Part shown: piece by piece, positions 25,226-33,938 of the stretch
How positions within the stretch are numbered: position 1 is the first letter of the stretch
Layout: each line of letters begins with the position of its first letter
From: Candidatus Harpocratesius repetitus
GTDB taxonomy: Archaea; Asgardarchaeota; Lokiarchaeia; Sigyniarchaeales; Promethearchaeaceae
Direction of reading: 5' to 3'
Length of the DNA: 64,000 bases
Assembly (NCBI GenBank): GCA_021498095.1
Contig: JAIZWK010000001.1
Coordinates: 2,591,666-2,655,665 of the forward strand
Translations under genes and position numbers: made by a program
Notes under the pieces: model-generated
Database searches by the model: none
What the model was told of the DNA's origin: nothing
Seen by the model: the letters and a program-made list of their open reading frames with translations, nothing else

Positions 25226-25794
25226 TTGGGTATTAATTCTATAAAAGAAAAACGTAAAAATTATTTATTAGATATGAAAATTATGCATATTGATGATATT
25301 ATTCATTGTGTATCAGATAATGTACTGCAGACTAAAATGGAGAATTTTGGAATAGTTTTAAGCCTTTGGAATGAAAATGTACAAAAATTAGTAGAATCAA
25401 TTGCAGAACATAAAGGGAATGATTTATATCATCAAGCAGATACAGCTTTGAAAGGAGTACTTCGTAATATTTTTAGAACAGGTGAATTTTTTGCAGAGAT
25501 ATTGATTTCAAAGAAAATTCAACCTAAAACTAAATTGAATATTTTCATATTGAGGTTGATGCCTTTTTCATTATTGAAAATAAAATGTTTAAAGCGATTG
25601 AAGCAAAAATGTTTACTTCTCCTATAAATGACGAGCTCCGTATTTTAAGGCGTTTGCAATCGCATGTTCTGCTAGAAAAATATCTTGTTTCTAGAAAATG
25701 TTTTTATTTTTTAATTGGATTTTCATTTCTTTATAAAAATTCCTTTTTTGATGAAAATCCACAAAAAGTTAAAGACTTCATTTATGTATATTAG
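25226..25794 (+). pseudogene. frameshifted gene, family unknown
   Basis: Two overlapping frames make one sensible protein only if joined near 25540-25560: the first gives FGIVLSLWNENVQKLVESIA and ends in unlikely Leu/Lys residues, while the second, read from about 25537, gives FHIEVDAFFIIENKMFKAIE then TSPINDELRILRRLQSHVLL. One base gained or lost explains it; a sequencing error in an A/T run is the alternative. Start could be TTG 25226 or ATG 25274. No domain is recognised. The coiled-coil gene 25806 begins 11 bp after the second frame's end. Confidence 0.5.
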
Positions 25795-25805
25795 ATGAAA
25801 ATTTA

Positions 25806-26279
25806 ATGAATAAAAAGGGAAAACCCTTTTTTACCCCAAAAGAATTAGCTCAGAAAGAATTAGCAATTATTCATAAGCATAATTTAAAAGTACAAAAATA
25901 TGTAATAGAAGCGATCAAAAGAAATAATTCTCCTTTTTTTAACAAAGATTTAGAAATAAATATCTGTCTTAATTATAACATATTAAAGGTGCAGTATATG
26001 TCAGGATTAATTATTGAATTGAAAAAAGAGATAAAGGAAAAAAATATTGCATTAAAAATGAAAGATGATGCTCTTAAAATGAAAGATGATGCTCTTAAAA
26101 TGAAAGAAAAAGGGTTACTAATTGAACGAGCCGAAAAATTCTTGGAACGAGCGGATAAATTAGAACTTGAAGCAAAATACATTATTCAAGATCCAGATCA
26201 AAAACAAATGAAAATGAATCTTGCTCAAGATTTAAAGAAAAAAGCTAAGAATTTGAAAAGACAAGCAAAAAATATATAA
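25806..26279 (+). CDS. charged coiled-coil protein
   Basis: 157 residues. The N-terminal 60 contain FFTPKELAQKELAIIHKHN; the rest is a long coiled coil with three copies of ALKMKDD/ALKMKEK (about 83-102) encoded by a 21-bp tandem repeat, then ERAEKFLERADKLELEAKYI and a basic end. No enzyme or membrane signal. It directly follows the frameshifted gene and may have been its partner. Function unknown. Confidence 0.55.
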   Translation: MNKKGKPFFTPKELAQKELAIIHKHNLKVQKYVIEAIKRNNSPFFNKDLEINICLNYNILKVQYMSGLIIELKKEIKEKNIALKMKDDALKMKDDALKMKEKGLLIERAEKFLERADKLELEAKYIIQDPDQKQMKMNLAQDLKKKAKNLKRQAKNI

Positions 26280-26476
26280 GATTTTTTATCTCTTTGACAA
26301 AAGTAATTAAATTCATTAATTTTAATCCAGCATGATTGTATTTATTTTATTTTATTTATCTGATTTTTTTATTTTCTTATAAGAAATCATTATAAGTCAA
26401 TAAAGCAAATTCAAATTCATAGTTTAGTATTGTTATTTCCATTATTATTAAGCTGAAAAAATGGTGATTTAAAATT

Positions 26477-27109
26477 ATGCTTTTTGAACTGAATAACCCT
26501 GAAGCGACTCAGCAAGCACTTAACATTCTTAGGAAAGGAGATAATTTTCAGTGGTATGTTATTTTCATGCTTGTTATTGTTATGTATATATATTTTTCTG
26601 AAATTGGAAAGAAAAATTGGAAGATTATTGCATCTGGTCTAACTCTCTATGGAATTCACTGGTTTGTCGAGATCGTTAATGCTCTAATACAACATTTTTC
26701 AGGACACGCACTATGGACTGTTCCAAAAGGAACTGCTTTATTATTATTGGTTGGAGTAGGTGTAGAATTAAGTCTGATGTTTTCAATTGCAGGAATAGCT
26801 GTTGCTAAAATGCTACCAGAAGATCCTAAAGAAAAAATATTTGGTATTCCAAATAGGTTATTCTATGGATTATTCAATGCTGCTTTTGCTTCAATATTGG
26901 AGATTTTCTTGGTTATGACTCCAACATTTGTTTGGGTATATCCTTGGTGGGGAGCTTTAACAGTTTTTATTACAGTTTACATTCCTTTCTTTTGTGGAGC
27001 AACTTATGCTTATGATTGGAAACCTAAGACTCGCCGTATAGTAATCGGCTCAATTTGGGCAGTTGATTTTATAATGCTGCTAATATTCATCCCAATTGGC
27101 TGGATATAA
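26477..27109 (+). CDS. polytopic membrane protein, paralogue of 24527-25189
   Basis: 210 residues, about six membrane helices. It shares the paralogue's N-terminal EATQQALNILR, the first-helix motif and the GIPNR loop, and ends in FIPIGWI. Differences are mainly in loops. Family unknown. Its upstream region (26280-26476) is AT-rich without a clear ribosome site. With the opposed paralogue it brackets a 1.3-kb segment of one damaged and one coiled-coil gene. It is followed by 179 bp and then the glycyl-radical activase, probably a separate transcript. Confidence 0.65.
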   Translation: MLFELNNPEATQQALNILRKGDNFQWYVIFMLVIVMYIYFSEIGKKNWKIIASGLTLYGIHWFVEIVNALIQHFSGHALWTVPKGTALLLLVGVGVELSLMFSIAGIAVAKMLPEDPKEKIFGIPNRLFYGLFNAAFASILEIFLVMTPTFVWVYPWWGALTVFITVYIPFFCGATYAYDWKPKTRRIVIGSIWAVDFIMLLIFIPIGWI

Positions 27110-27288
27110 GTATTATGATTGGTAATCAAATAAAACTCGAAATATTTTTATTATATTTTTTTTAATTTTTAATTTTTAATTTTTAATTACTCAATTTTGT
27201 TTCTATTATTCGAAAATTAAGCGAAAAATATTGATCTTTGAACCTTCAAATCCGTAAATTAAAATTATTTGAAATTGTTATTTGAAAT

Positions 27289-28074
27289 ATGGTAAGCGGA
27301 ATCATCTTTGATATTAAAAAATTCGCCATTCATGATGGCCCTGGAATTAGAACAACAGTGTTCTTTAAAGGATGTCCGCTAAAATGCTGGTGGTGTCATA
27401 ATCCAGAAAGTCAGAATCCAACCCCTCAAAAATATATCTCAGGATTCAAAGTTAATGAAACAATTGGGCGAATTATTTCTGTGAAGGAGGTTTTTAAAGA
27501 AGTTGAAAAGGATATAATTTATTATGATGAATCAGGGGGTGGAGTAACTTTTTCTGGGGGAGAACCATTTATGCAACCAAAATTTTTAGCAGCTTTACTT
27601 TCACAAGCTAAACTTTTGGAGATTAACACAGTAGTAGATACATCTGGTTATGTGGCATGGAAATTAATTAAATCAATGTTATCATATATTGATTTTTTCT
27701 TATACGATTTGAAATTATTTGATTCTAAATTACATTATAAATATATTGGCATTGACAATTCAATAATCTTAGGAAATCTAAAGAAACTCCTTCAGCTTAT
27801 GGATTATAGACAAAATATAAATATTCGGATTCCAATTATTCCGACAATAACAGATACTTCTGAAAACCTTACTCAAATAAGAGATTTTCTTATTCAAAAT
27901 AATTTTTCAGGAAAAATAAACCTGCTACCTTATAACCCACTTGGGGAAAGAAAATATGAAGATTTAGGTATGTATTATAAATTGGGTTATATCCAACCCC
28001 CATCTTCAGAAAAGATGGAAGAAATTCGCGATTTTTTTTTAGAAAGATTCAACCAATGTATTATAGGTGGTTAG
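27289..28074 (+). CDS. glycyl radical enzyme activase (radical SAM)
   Basis: 261 residues. FAIHDGPGIRTTVFFKGCP leads to the cluster motif C-PLK-C-WW-C near residue 30, the CxxxCxxC that binds the SAM-linked 4Fe-4S cluster. VTFSGGEPFMQP near 85 is the GGE SAM-binding motif. It lacks the extra ferredoxin-like Cys pairs inserted after the cluster in many dehydratase activases, so it resembles the short pyruvate formate-lyase activase. It lies nine bases upstream of its probable target, the HypD-type enzyme, and should install the glycyl radical on Gly762 of that protein. The end of this gene carries the ribosome site for the next. Confidence 0.9.
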   Translation: MVSGIIFDIKKFAIHDGPGIRTTVFFKGCPLKCWWCHNPESQNPTPQKYISGFKVNETIGRIISVKEVFKEVEKDIIYYDESGGGVTFSGGEPFMQPKFLAALLSQAKLLEINTVVDTSGYVAWKLIKSMLSYIDFFLYDLKLFDSKLHYKYIGIDNSIILGNLKKLLQLMDYRQNINIRIPIIPTITDTSENLTQIRDFLIQNNFSGKINLLPYNPLGERKYEDLGMYYKLGYIQPPSSEKMEEIRDFFLERFNQCIIGG

Positions 28075-28083
28075 CTGAATATT

Positions 28084-30447
28084 ATGAATGATCGAATCCG
28101 AAAACTTCGTGAGCAAAGTTTAAACGCAACTCCCGAGATTTCAATTGAACGGGCAAAACTATTAACTGAATTTTATTCTTCAGATGCTGTACAGCAATAT
28201 TCAACACCAATTGTTAGAGCACTTGCTTTTAAATATCTATTAGAACACAAAAAAATTTGTATCAATGAAGAGGAATTAATTGTAGGAGAACGCGGTCCCG
28301 CACCGGGAGCTACACCTACATATCCTGAAATTTGTTGTCATACTGTGAAAGATCTTGATATTCTAAATTCTAGAGAGAAAATTTCTTTTAAAGTTTCAGA
28401 TGAAACACGAAAATTGACCGAAACTTTGATTTTACCATTTTGGAAAGGGAAATCGATTCGAGATAAAATCTTTCAAGCTGTAGACCGAGAGTGGATCGAT
28501 GCTTATGAAGCAGGAATTTTTACTGAATTTATGGAACAGCGAGCACCTGGACATACGGTTGCTGGAAAACAAGTATTTCAAAAAGGTTTGAGAGATTTTC
28601 AAGATGAAATTCAAGAATCAATAAATAATTTGAATTTTTTTACTGATCCAGAAGCTTTTACAAAACGTGAGCAGTTAAATGCTATGCATATCGCTGCAGA
28701 AGCTCTTATTTCTTATGCTGAACGATATGCAAATTTAGCAAGAAGCATGGCATCACAAGCACAAGATCAACAACGAAAACGTGAACTTGAACAAATTGCA
28801 CAGATTTGTGAATATGTTCCAGCTAATGCACCTAGAACCTTTTGGGAAGCATTACAGCATTACTGGTTTATTCATATAGGTGTGATTACTGAACTTAATA
28901 CTTGGGATTCATTCAATCCAGGGAGATTGGATCAAAATTTATTTCCTTTTTTACAAAGGGAACAAAATGAAGGAACATGGGATGAAAATTTTGCTCGTGA
29001 ATTATTACAAGCTTTTTGGATAAAATTTAATAATCAACCTGCTCCTCCTAAGGTTGGGGTAACTGCTGAAGAAAGTAATACATACACGGATTTCTGCAAT
29101 ATTAATATTGGAGGTTTAACAACTGATGGATCTGATGGTGTAAATGAGATTTCCTATATGATTTTAGATACTATAGAAGAAATGCGAATTTTACAACCTA
29201 GCTCAAATGTTCAAATTAGTAAAAAAACCCCTGATCGATTTTTAAAACGCGCTTTAAAAATTATTAAAACAGGATTCGGTCAACCCTCTGTATTTAATTG
29301 TGATGCAATTATTCAAGAATTAGTTCGTCAAGGTAAAGATTTGATTGACGCTCGCTTATCTGGAGCAAGTGGTTGCGTTGAAGTTGGTGCATTTGGTAAA
29401 GAAGCTTACATTTTAACAGGGTATTTTAATTTAGTAAAGGTACTCGAAATAACACTTCATAACGGATTTGATCCGCGTACTCAAAAGCAAATAGGGTTGA
29501 AAACTGGGGAATTATCGGATTTTAAGACTTTTGATGATTTATTTTCAGCTTATAAAAAACAATTAAAACACTTTTTAGATATTAAAATTAAAGGAAATCA
29601 AATAATTGAACAAATCTGGGCTACACAATTACCTGCAGTATTTTTATCAATTATAATAGATGATTGCATTAAAAATGGTAAAGATTATAATGCAGGGGGT
29701 GCGAAATATAATAGTTCATATATTCAAATTGTTGGTATGGGTTCAATATCTGATTCATTAGCTGCGTTGAAATATCACGTTTTTGATAATCATACAATAA
29801 AACTTCCTGAGTTTGTTAAAATTTTAGATAAAAATTTTGTAGGAAGTAATGAATTTCGTCAAAAATTACTAAAAGAAACTCCAAAATATGGTAATGATGA
29901 TGATTATGTTGATTGCCTCGCTCATAATGTGTTTGAAGTTGTTTTTTCTTTAGTAGATGGAAGGCCTACTTCAAAAGGAGGTCAATATAGGATTAATTTG
30001 CTCCCAACTACGGTTCATGTATATTTTGGTAGTGTAATCGGTGCAACACCAGATGGAAGAGAAGCGAAGATGCCTCTTTCTGAAGGAATTTCGCCCGTTC
30101 AAGGTGCTGATATTCAAGGACCTACTGCTGTAATTAGGTCTGCGGCAAAATTAGATCACCTGCGTACCGGAGGAACATTACTAAATCAGAAATTCAATCC
30201 ATCATTATTTCATGATAATATAGGAATTCAAAAAATCTTACATTTAATACGCGCTTATTTCAAAATGGATGGGCACCATATTCAATTCAATGTAGTTGAT
30301 GCAGAAACTTTGCGTGCTGCTCAAAAAAATCCCGAACAGTATCGAAATTTAATTGTGCGTGTGGCAGGATATAGTGATTATTTTATTAACTTAGGTTCTC
30401 AATTGCAAAATGAAATAATACGAAGAACAGAACATCAATCTTTTTGA
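28084..30447 (+). CDS. hypD: trans-4-hydroxy-L-proline dehydratase (glycyl radical enzyme)
   Basis: 787 residues, the full family length. RVAGYSDYF carries the radical Gly762 and SGCVEVG the thiyl Cys431 and Glu433. Residues that I recall lining the hydroxyproline site of Clostridioides difficile HypD appear at a constant offset of three: Phe149, His157, Asp275, Cys431, Glu433, Tyr447 and Gly762. Long blocks such as TYPEICCHT, FTEFMEQRAPGHTV and KFNNQPAPPKVG also match. The reaction is loss of water from hydroxyproline to give pyrroline-5-carboxylate, which is then reduced to proline. The symbol is that of the dehydratase, not hydrogenase maturation HypD. Substrate assignment rests on recalled residues and is likely but unproven; no P5C reductase is adjacent. 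Confidence 0.82.
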   Translation: MNDRIRKLREQSLNATPEISIERAKLLTEFYSSDAVQQYSTPIVRALAFKYLLEHKKICINEEELIVGERGPAPGATPTYPEICCHTVKDLDILNSREKISFKVSDETRKLTETLILPFWKGKSIRDKIFQAVDREWIDAYEAGIFTEFMEQRAPGHTVAGKQVFQKGLRDFQDEIQESINNLNFFTDPEAFTKREQLNAMHIAAEALISYAERYANLARSMASQAQDQQRKRELEQIAQICEYVPANAPRTFWEALQHYWFIHIGVITELNTWDSFNPGRLDQNLFPFLQREQNEGTWDENFARELLQAFWIKFNNQPAPPKVGVTAEESNTYTDFCNINIGGLTTDGSDGVNEISYMILDTIEEMRILQPSSNVQISKKTPDRFLKRALKIIKTGFGQPSVFNCDAIIQELVRQGKDLIDARLSGASGCVEVGAFGKEAYILTGYFNLVKVLEITLHNGFDPRTQKQIGLKTGELSDFKTFDDLFSAYKKQLKHFLDIKIKGNQIIEQIWATQLPAVFLSIIIDDCIKNGKDYNAGGAKYNSSYIQIVGMGSISDSLAALKYHVFDNHTIKLPEFVKILDKNFVGSNEFRQKLLKETPKYGNDDDYVDCLAHNVFEVVFSLVDGRPTSKGGQYRINLLPTTVHVYFGSVIGATPDGREAKMPLSEGISPVQGADIQGPTAVIRSAAKLDHLRTGGTLLNQKFNPSLFHDNIGIQKILHLIRAYFKMDGHHIQFNVVDAETLRAAQKNPEQYRNLIVRVAGYSDYFINLGSQLQNEIIRRTEHQSF

Positions 30448-30612
30448 TGGAAATCTATAAAGAAATTAGAATAAAATTGAAAAATAGAATCATAATTACT
30501 TATTCCTCTTTTTATTTTCTATAATATTTACATAGTCGGAAATAAAAAGTCGACCTTTTTTCAAATATAACTAATCTCTATATTGGGATTATCATTAGGC
30601 GATATGTTTAAT

Positions 30613-31419
30613 CTATTTTAGGTTCTTTAATATGAAATCTAATTGATTCCACTTTGTAATGATGAAATTTGGTGTTTTTAATATATCAGATTCTATAATT
30701 TGTACATTTTTTTCTTTTTTTTTCTTATATTTTTGATTTTTAGTTTCTTGAAATGATTTTTTTAGATTTTGTTTCTGATTTTCATTATTATATTGAATTA
30801 AACCGCTCCACCAACCTCTTAGATTAGCTCCTAAAATATCTGTATCGATCCGATCTCCAATATGTACCATTTCTACTGGTTTACAATGAATAAAGGATTC
30901 TGCCATTTGGAATGGTTTTGAATGGGGTTTATAATGCCCAATTTCATCAGAAAAAAAGCAGCGAGAAAAGTATTGAATAATTTTCTTACGTTTGAGCAAT
31001 TCTCTCATAACATGGCCATAAGTAAATCCTGTATCACTTATTAGAATTATTTTGTATTTTTCAGCAAGAATGGGTAGAAGATCTATAATTTCATGATAAA
31101 ATTCAGGAGGATCATCTAGAAATATTTGATTAAATGCATGAATTAAATTCTTCATTTCCTTTTCAGAAACTTTCAATTTAAAGGATTGAAAAAATTGTCT
31201 AAAGCGGTATTGATATGGAACATGTTTATATGCATTTTCTTCGGTTAAAAATTCGACATATCCTCCTGCTTTTTCCATATAGAGGTTTTTTACCTGCTTC
31301 TTTGATACAAAAATTCCTTTTTTTTCTAAAAATTGATGTAAAATTTCAGTGCGGGCTTCAAATTGAAAGTGATCTTTAATTAATGTTTCCCATAAATCAA
31401 ATGATATACATTTTATCAT
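30613..31419 (-). CDS. HAD superfamily hydrolase
   Basis: 268 residues from ATG 31419; the frame extends to 31458 but lacks the family start there. ISFDLWETLI is motif I with a Trp between the two usual acidic positions (DxWxT), ILISDTGF is motif II and VHIGDRIDTDILGANLRGWW is motif IV, with Lys in GHYKPHSKPF as motif III. Such HAD proteins are phosphatases or dehalogenase-like; substrate unknown. The C-terminal 70 residues include a basic low-complexity stretch (KNQKYKKKKEKNVQ). The gene is convergent with hypD. Confidence 0.8.
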   Translation of the reverse strand: MIKCISFDLWETLIKDHFQFEARTEILHQFLEKKGIFVSKKQVKNLYMEKAGGYVEFLTEENAYKHVPYQYRFRQFFQSFKLKVSEKEMKNLIHAFNQIFLDDPPEFYHEIIDLLPILAEKYKIILISDTGFTYGHVMRELLKRKKIIQYFSRCFFSDEIGHYKPHSKPFQMAESFIHCKPVEMVHIGDRIDTDILGANLRGWWSGLIQYNNENQKQNLKKSFQETKNQKYKKKKEKNVQIIESDILKTPNFIITKWNQLDFILKNLK

Positions 31420-31536
31420 TAATTTCAATAAGATGCAATTAGAAAAAAAATAATCCATATCATCAAAAAACAGCGAAATTTTTCACACTCAACTTCAGTA
31501 ATATTAAATAAATAGTGATAAGAAATTCAAATTCAG

Positions 31537-31856
31537 AATTGAGGGTATTTTAAATTTCAAAAATTCGAAGTTTTTCATTTCATCATCTTAATTCTTACAA
31601 CTCAAATCCAAAATATCCTTCCTTATTTTTTGTCGATTTTATCGACGTACCAAATTCAAGGTATGAAAATCAATAATTCTAATAAAAACGACTTCAGATT
31701 GAAGAATTTATAAACAGGATGGTGAATTTTTAACAAATTCTTTGAAAAAACCAAGTTCGACAAAAAAAGAATTGCGATATTTCAGAATTAAGTCGGAAAT
31801 ATCTGAATGATATTCAAAAAAGCGTTTAAATTAAAAAAGATAAAATATCCTCAATT
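31537..31856. mobile_element. 320-bp MITE-like repeat, copy 1
   Basis: A 320-bp unit that recurs at 62642-62961 with the same length and high identity. The ends are inverted: AATTGAGGGTATTTT on the left and AAAATATCCTCAATT on the right (15 bp, one mismatch). It has no coding frame. AATT on both sides may be the target duplication rather than part of the repeat. It fits a miniature inverted-repeat element; the mobilising transposase is not seen. It fills most of the gap before the TusA gene. Confidence 0.85.
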
Positions 31857-31968
31857 TATTTTTTGCATTTTTATTCAAAAAAAAGTGATATAACCAAAAT
31901 AAGCAAAAAATTTATGTCACAAAAGGCGCGTAATTAAATCTATTAATAATATAATAATTTTGAGCATT

Positions 31969-32256
31969 ATGAAAAAAAGTGAAACTCACACTGAATCATC
32001 AAATAAAGAACCAAATATAAAACCAACACTAAAACCAACTGAAACACTAGATTGTATTGGTGTTTTTTGCCCAGAACCACTTTTTCAAACTCGATCTAAA
32101 ATCGATGATTTAAATTGCGGTGATATTTTAGAAGTATTTGCGGATGATCCAGCTTCTAAGGAAGATCTAACTCGGTTTTGTAAACGTACTGGTCATATAT
32201 TGCTCAAAGTTGAAGAGAATGCAGGTGAATTTCGATTTTTAATTCAAAAAAAATAG
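31969..32256 (+). CDS. tusA: TusA family sulfur-carrier protein
   Basis: 95 residues from ATG 31969. LDCIGVFCPEPLFQTRSKI holds the CPxP sulfur-carrying Cys, here preceded by a second Cys, and the DPASKEDLTRFCKRTGH segment completes the small alpha/beta fold. The first 25 residues are polar and probably disordered. TusA passes persulfide sulfur; here it heads the operon with DsrE, an IscS homologue and IscU, so a role in sulfur relay for Fe-S assembly or tRNA thiolation is inferred. Next gene starts 16 bp later. Confidence 0.85.
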   Translation: MKKSETHTESSNKEPNIKPTLKPTETLDCIGVFCPEPLFQTRSKIDDLNCGDILEVFADDPASKEDLTRFCKRTGHILLKVEENAGEFRFLIQKK

Positions 32257-32272
32257 TCAAAAAAGGTATCAG

Positions 32273-32647
32273 ATGAAAATAATGACTGAAAAAAAAGAAT
32301 ATCTACTCTATGTTCAAACAAGTGATAACCCCGAAAGGCAATATTCTCCTCTAATTTTAGCCCAATCTGCCAAAGCTATGGATATTGATGCAAAAGTATA
32401 TTATTTAGGGCAAGGATTAAGGGTTTTATTGCCTGAAACAGCTCAAAAAATCCAATTTGGAACATTTCCTAATCTTTTTGATACATTAGTTAAAACCAAT
32501 AAAATGGGTATTCCGATTTATGTATGTGAAGCTTCAAAACAAATGTTAGGTTGGGAATCCATAGAATTACCTTCTTTTTTGCAAATTGTAGGTGCAGCTA
32601 CTTTAAATGATCTAGTATATGATGCTAAGGGAACAATGTGGTTCTAA
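32273..32647 (+). CDS. DsrE family protein
   Basis: 124 residues. The DsrE/F fold is shown by YLLYVQTSDNPERQYSPLIL, the AMDIDAKVYYLGQG strand-helix, IPIYVCEAS with the conserved Cys near 97, and FLQIVGAATLNDLV. DsrE-type proteins accept sulfane sulfur from TusA-like carriers; it lies between the tusA and iscS genes, which supports a relay. AAAGG precedes ATG 32273. ATG 32282 is also possible. It overlaps the spurious early frame of the next gene. Confidence 0.8.
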   Translation: MKIMTEKKEYLLYVQTSDNPERQYSPLILAQSAKAMDIDAKVYYLGQGLRVLLPETAQKIQFGTFPNLFDTLVKTNKMGIPIYVCEASKQMLGWESIELPSFLQIVGAATLNDLVYDAKGTMWF

Positions 32648-32696
32648 TTTTTATAATATTAAGATTATTAAACACCAAATTAAAGGAGATCAAAAA

Positions 32697-33938
32697 ATGA
32701 TAACTCAAAATTCTCAAAGTTCTCAAAGTTCTCAAAGTTATAAGAATAGAGATGAACCTCAAAAGCATCAAATTATTAATTTGGATTACCAATCAAGCAA
32801 ACCTGTTGATGAACGTGTGATTCAACACATGATTCCTTATTTTAACCAAATCTACGGCAATCCTTCTTCTTTACATACAATTGGTGATAAAGCAGAAGAT
32901 GCTATGGCCAAAGCTCGCGAACAAATTGCCCATTTTCTTTCTGTTTTACCTGAAGAAATTTATTTTACTTCTGGCGCCACAGAATCGATTAATTTAGCAT
33001 TGATTGGATATGCAATTCGCAATCGACGAAAGGGCAATCATATTATTATGTCAGAAGTGGAGCATATTTCACAACACAATCTTGCGAAATATTTAGAAAA
33101 AAATGGATTTGTGGTATCTAAAGTTCCTGTAGATCAATACGGCAAAATTCGAATAGATAAACTTAGAAAAAGAATTACAGAAAAAACTATTCTAATTTCT
33201 GTGCAGTATGCTAATAATGAAATTGGAACTATTCAACCAATTAAAGAAGTGGGAGAAATTGCTGCAGAAATGGGTATCGCTTTTCATTCCGATGCAGTAG
33301 CAGCTCAAGGACAAATTACTTTAAACCCAAAACAACACCATATTAATCTAATGTCCATAAGTAGCAATGATTTTTATGGTCCTAAAGGAATTGGAGTATT
33401 ATATCTTCAGAAAGGATATAGAGTTTCTCCATTATTAATTGGAGGAGGACAAGAAAAAGGAATTCGATCAGGAACTGAAAATGTGGCGGGTATTGTTGGA
33501 ATGGCTTATGCAACTAAATTGCTTGAAGAACATCAAGCCGAAGAAGTAGAACGTTATAAATCTTTTCAAAAAAAACTTCAGAATGAAATACTTGATTCCG
33601 TTCCTCATTCATATCTTAATGGACACCCTAAAGAACGATTACCAAATAATTCACATTTCAGATTTGATGGCATTGAAGGTGAATCCATCTTATTGATGTT
33701 TAAAGAACATAATATAGCTGTATCAACAGGGTCTGCTTGTAGTTCTAAAACATTAGAACCCTCTCATACATTAATATCGACAGGGTTATTACATGAAGAA
33801 GCACACGGTTCGTTAGAATTTACCACAGGTCGATTTACCAAAGAAGATCATATTTCAAAAGCAGTGGAATTAACACCAAAAATTGTCGAGCGCCTTCGTG
33901 CCATTTCTCCACTGTATTCCAAAACAAAGGTGATATAA
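32697..33938 (+). CDS. iscS: IscS-like protein lacking the PLP lysine
   Basis: 413 residues from ATG 32697, with AAAGGAGATC upstream; the earlier frame overlaps dsrE and is rejected. PLP-fold cysteine desulfurase: TSGATESINLALIG, EHISQH and TGSACSSKTLEPSH with the catalytic Cys. The usual S-x-HK-x-x-GPKG motif reads SSNDFYGPKG, so the His is Asn and the Schiff-base Lys is Asp. Archaeoglobus fulgidus IscS is known to have Asp at this place and no desulfurase activity, giving a Cys ligand to IscU instead. The same may hold here. An NQSQS-type repetitive N-terminus comes from a 9-bp repeat. It overlaps iscU by one base. Confidence 0.88.
   Translation: MITQNSQSSQSSQSYKNRDEPQKHQIINLDYQSSKPVDERVIQHMIPYFNQIYGNPSSLHTIGDKAEDAMAKAREQIAHFLSVLPEEIYFTSGATESINLALIGYAIRNRRKGNHIIMSEVEHISQHNLAKYLEKNGFVVSKVPVDQYGKIRIDKLRKRITEKTILISVQYANNEIGTIQPIKEVGEIAAEMGIAFHSDAVAAQGQITLNPKQHHINLMSISSNDFYGPKGIGVLYLQKGYRVSPLLIGGGQEKGIRSGTENVAGIVGMAYATKLLEEHQAEEVERYKSFQKKLQNEILDSVPHSYLNGHPKERLPNNSHFRFDGIEGESILLMFKEHNIAVSTGSACSSKTLEPSHTLISTGLLHEEAHGSLEFTTGRFTKEDHISKAVELTPKIVERLRAISPLYSKTKVI

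Noticed and set aside
25973..26182. 69-aa Ser/Phe/Ile-rich minus-strand ORF
   Set aside because: It is the shadow of the ALKMKDD repeat of the plus-strand coiled-coil gene.
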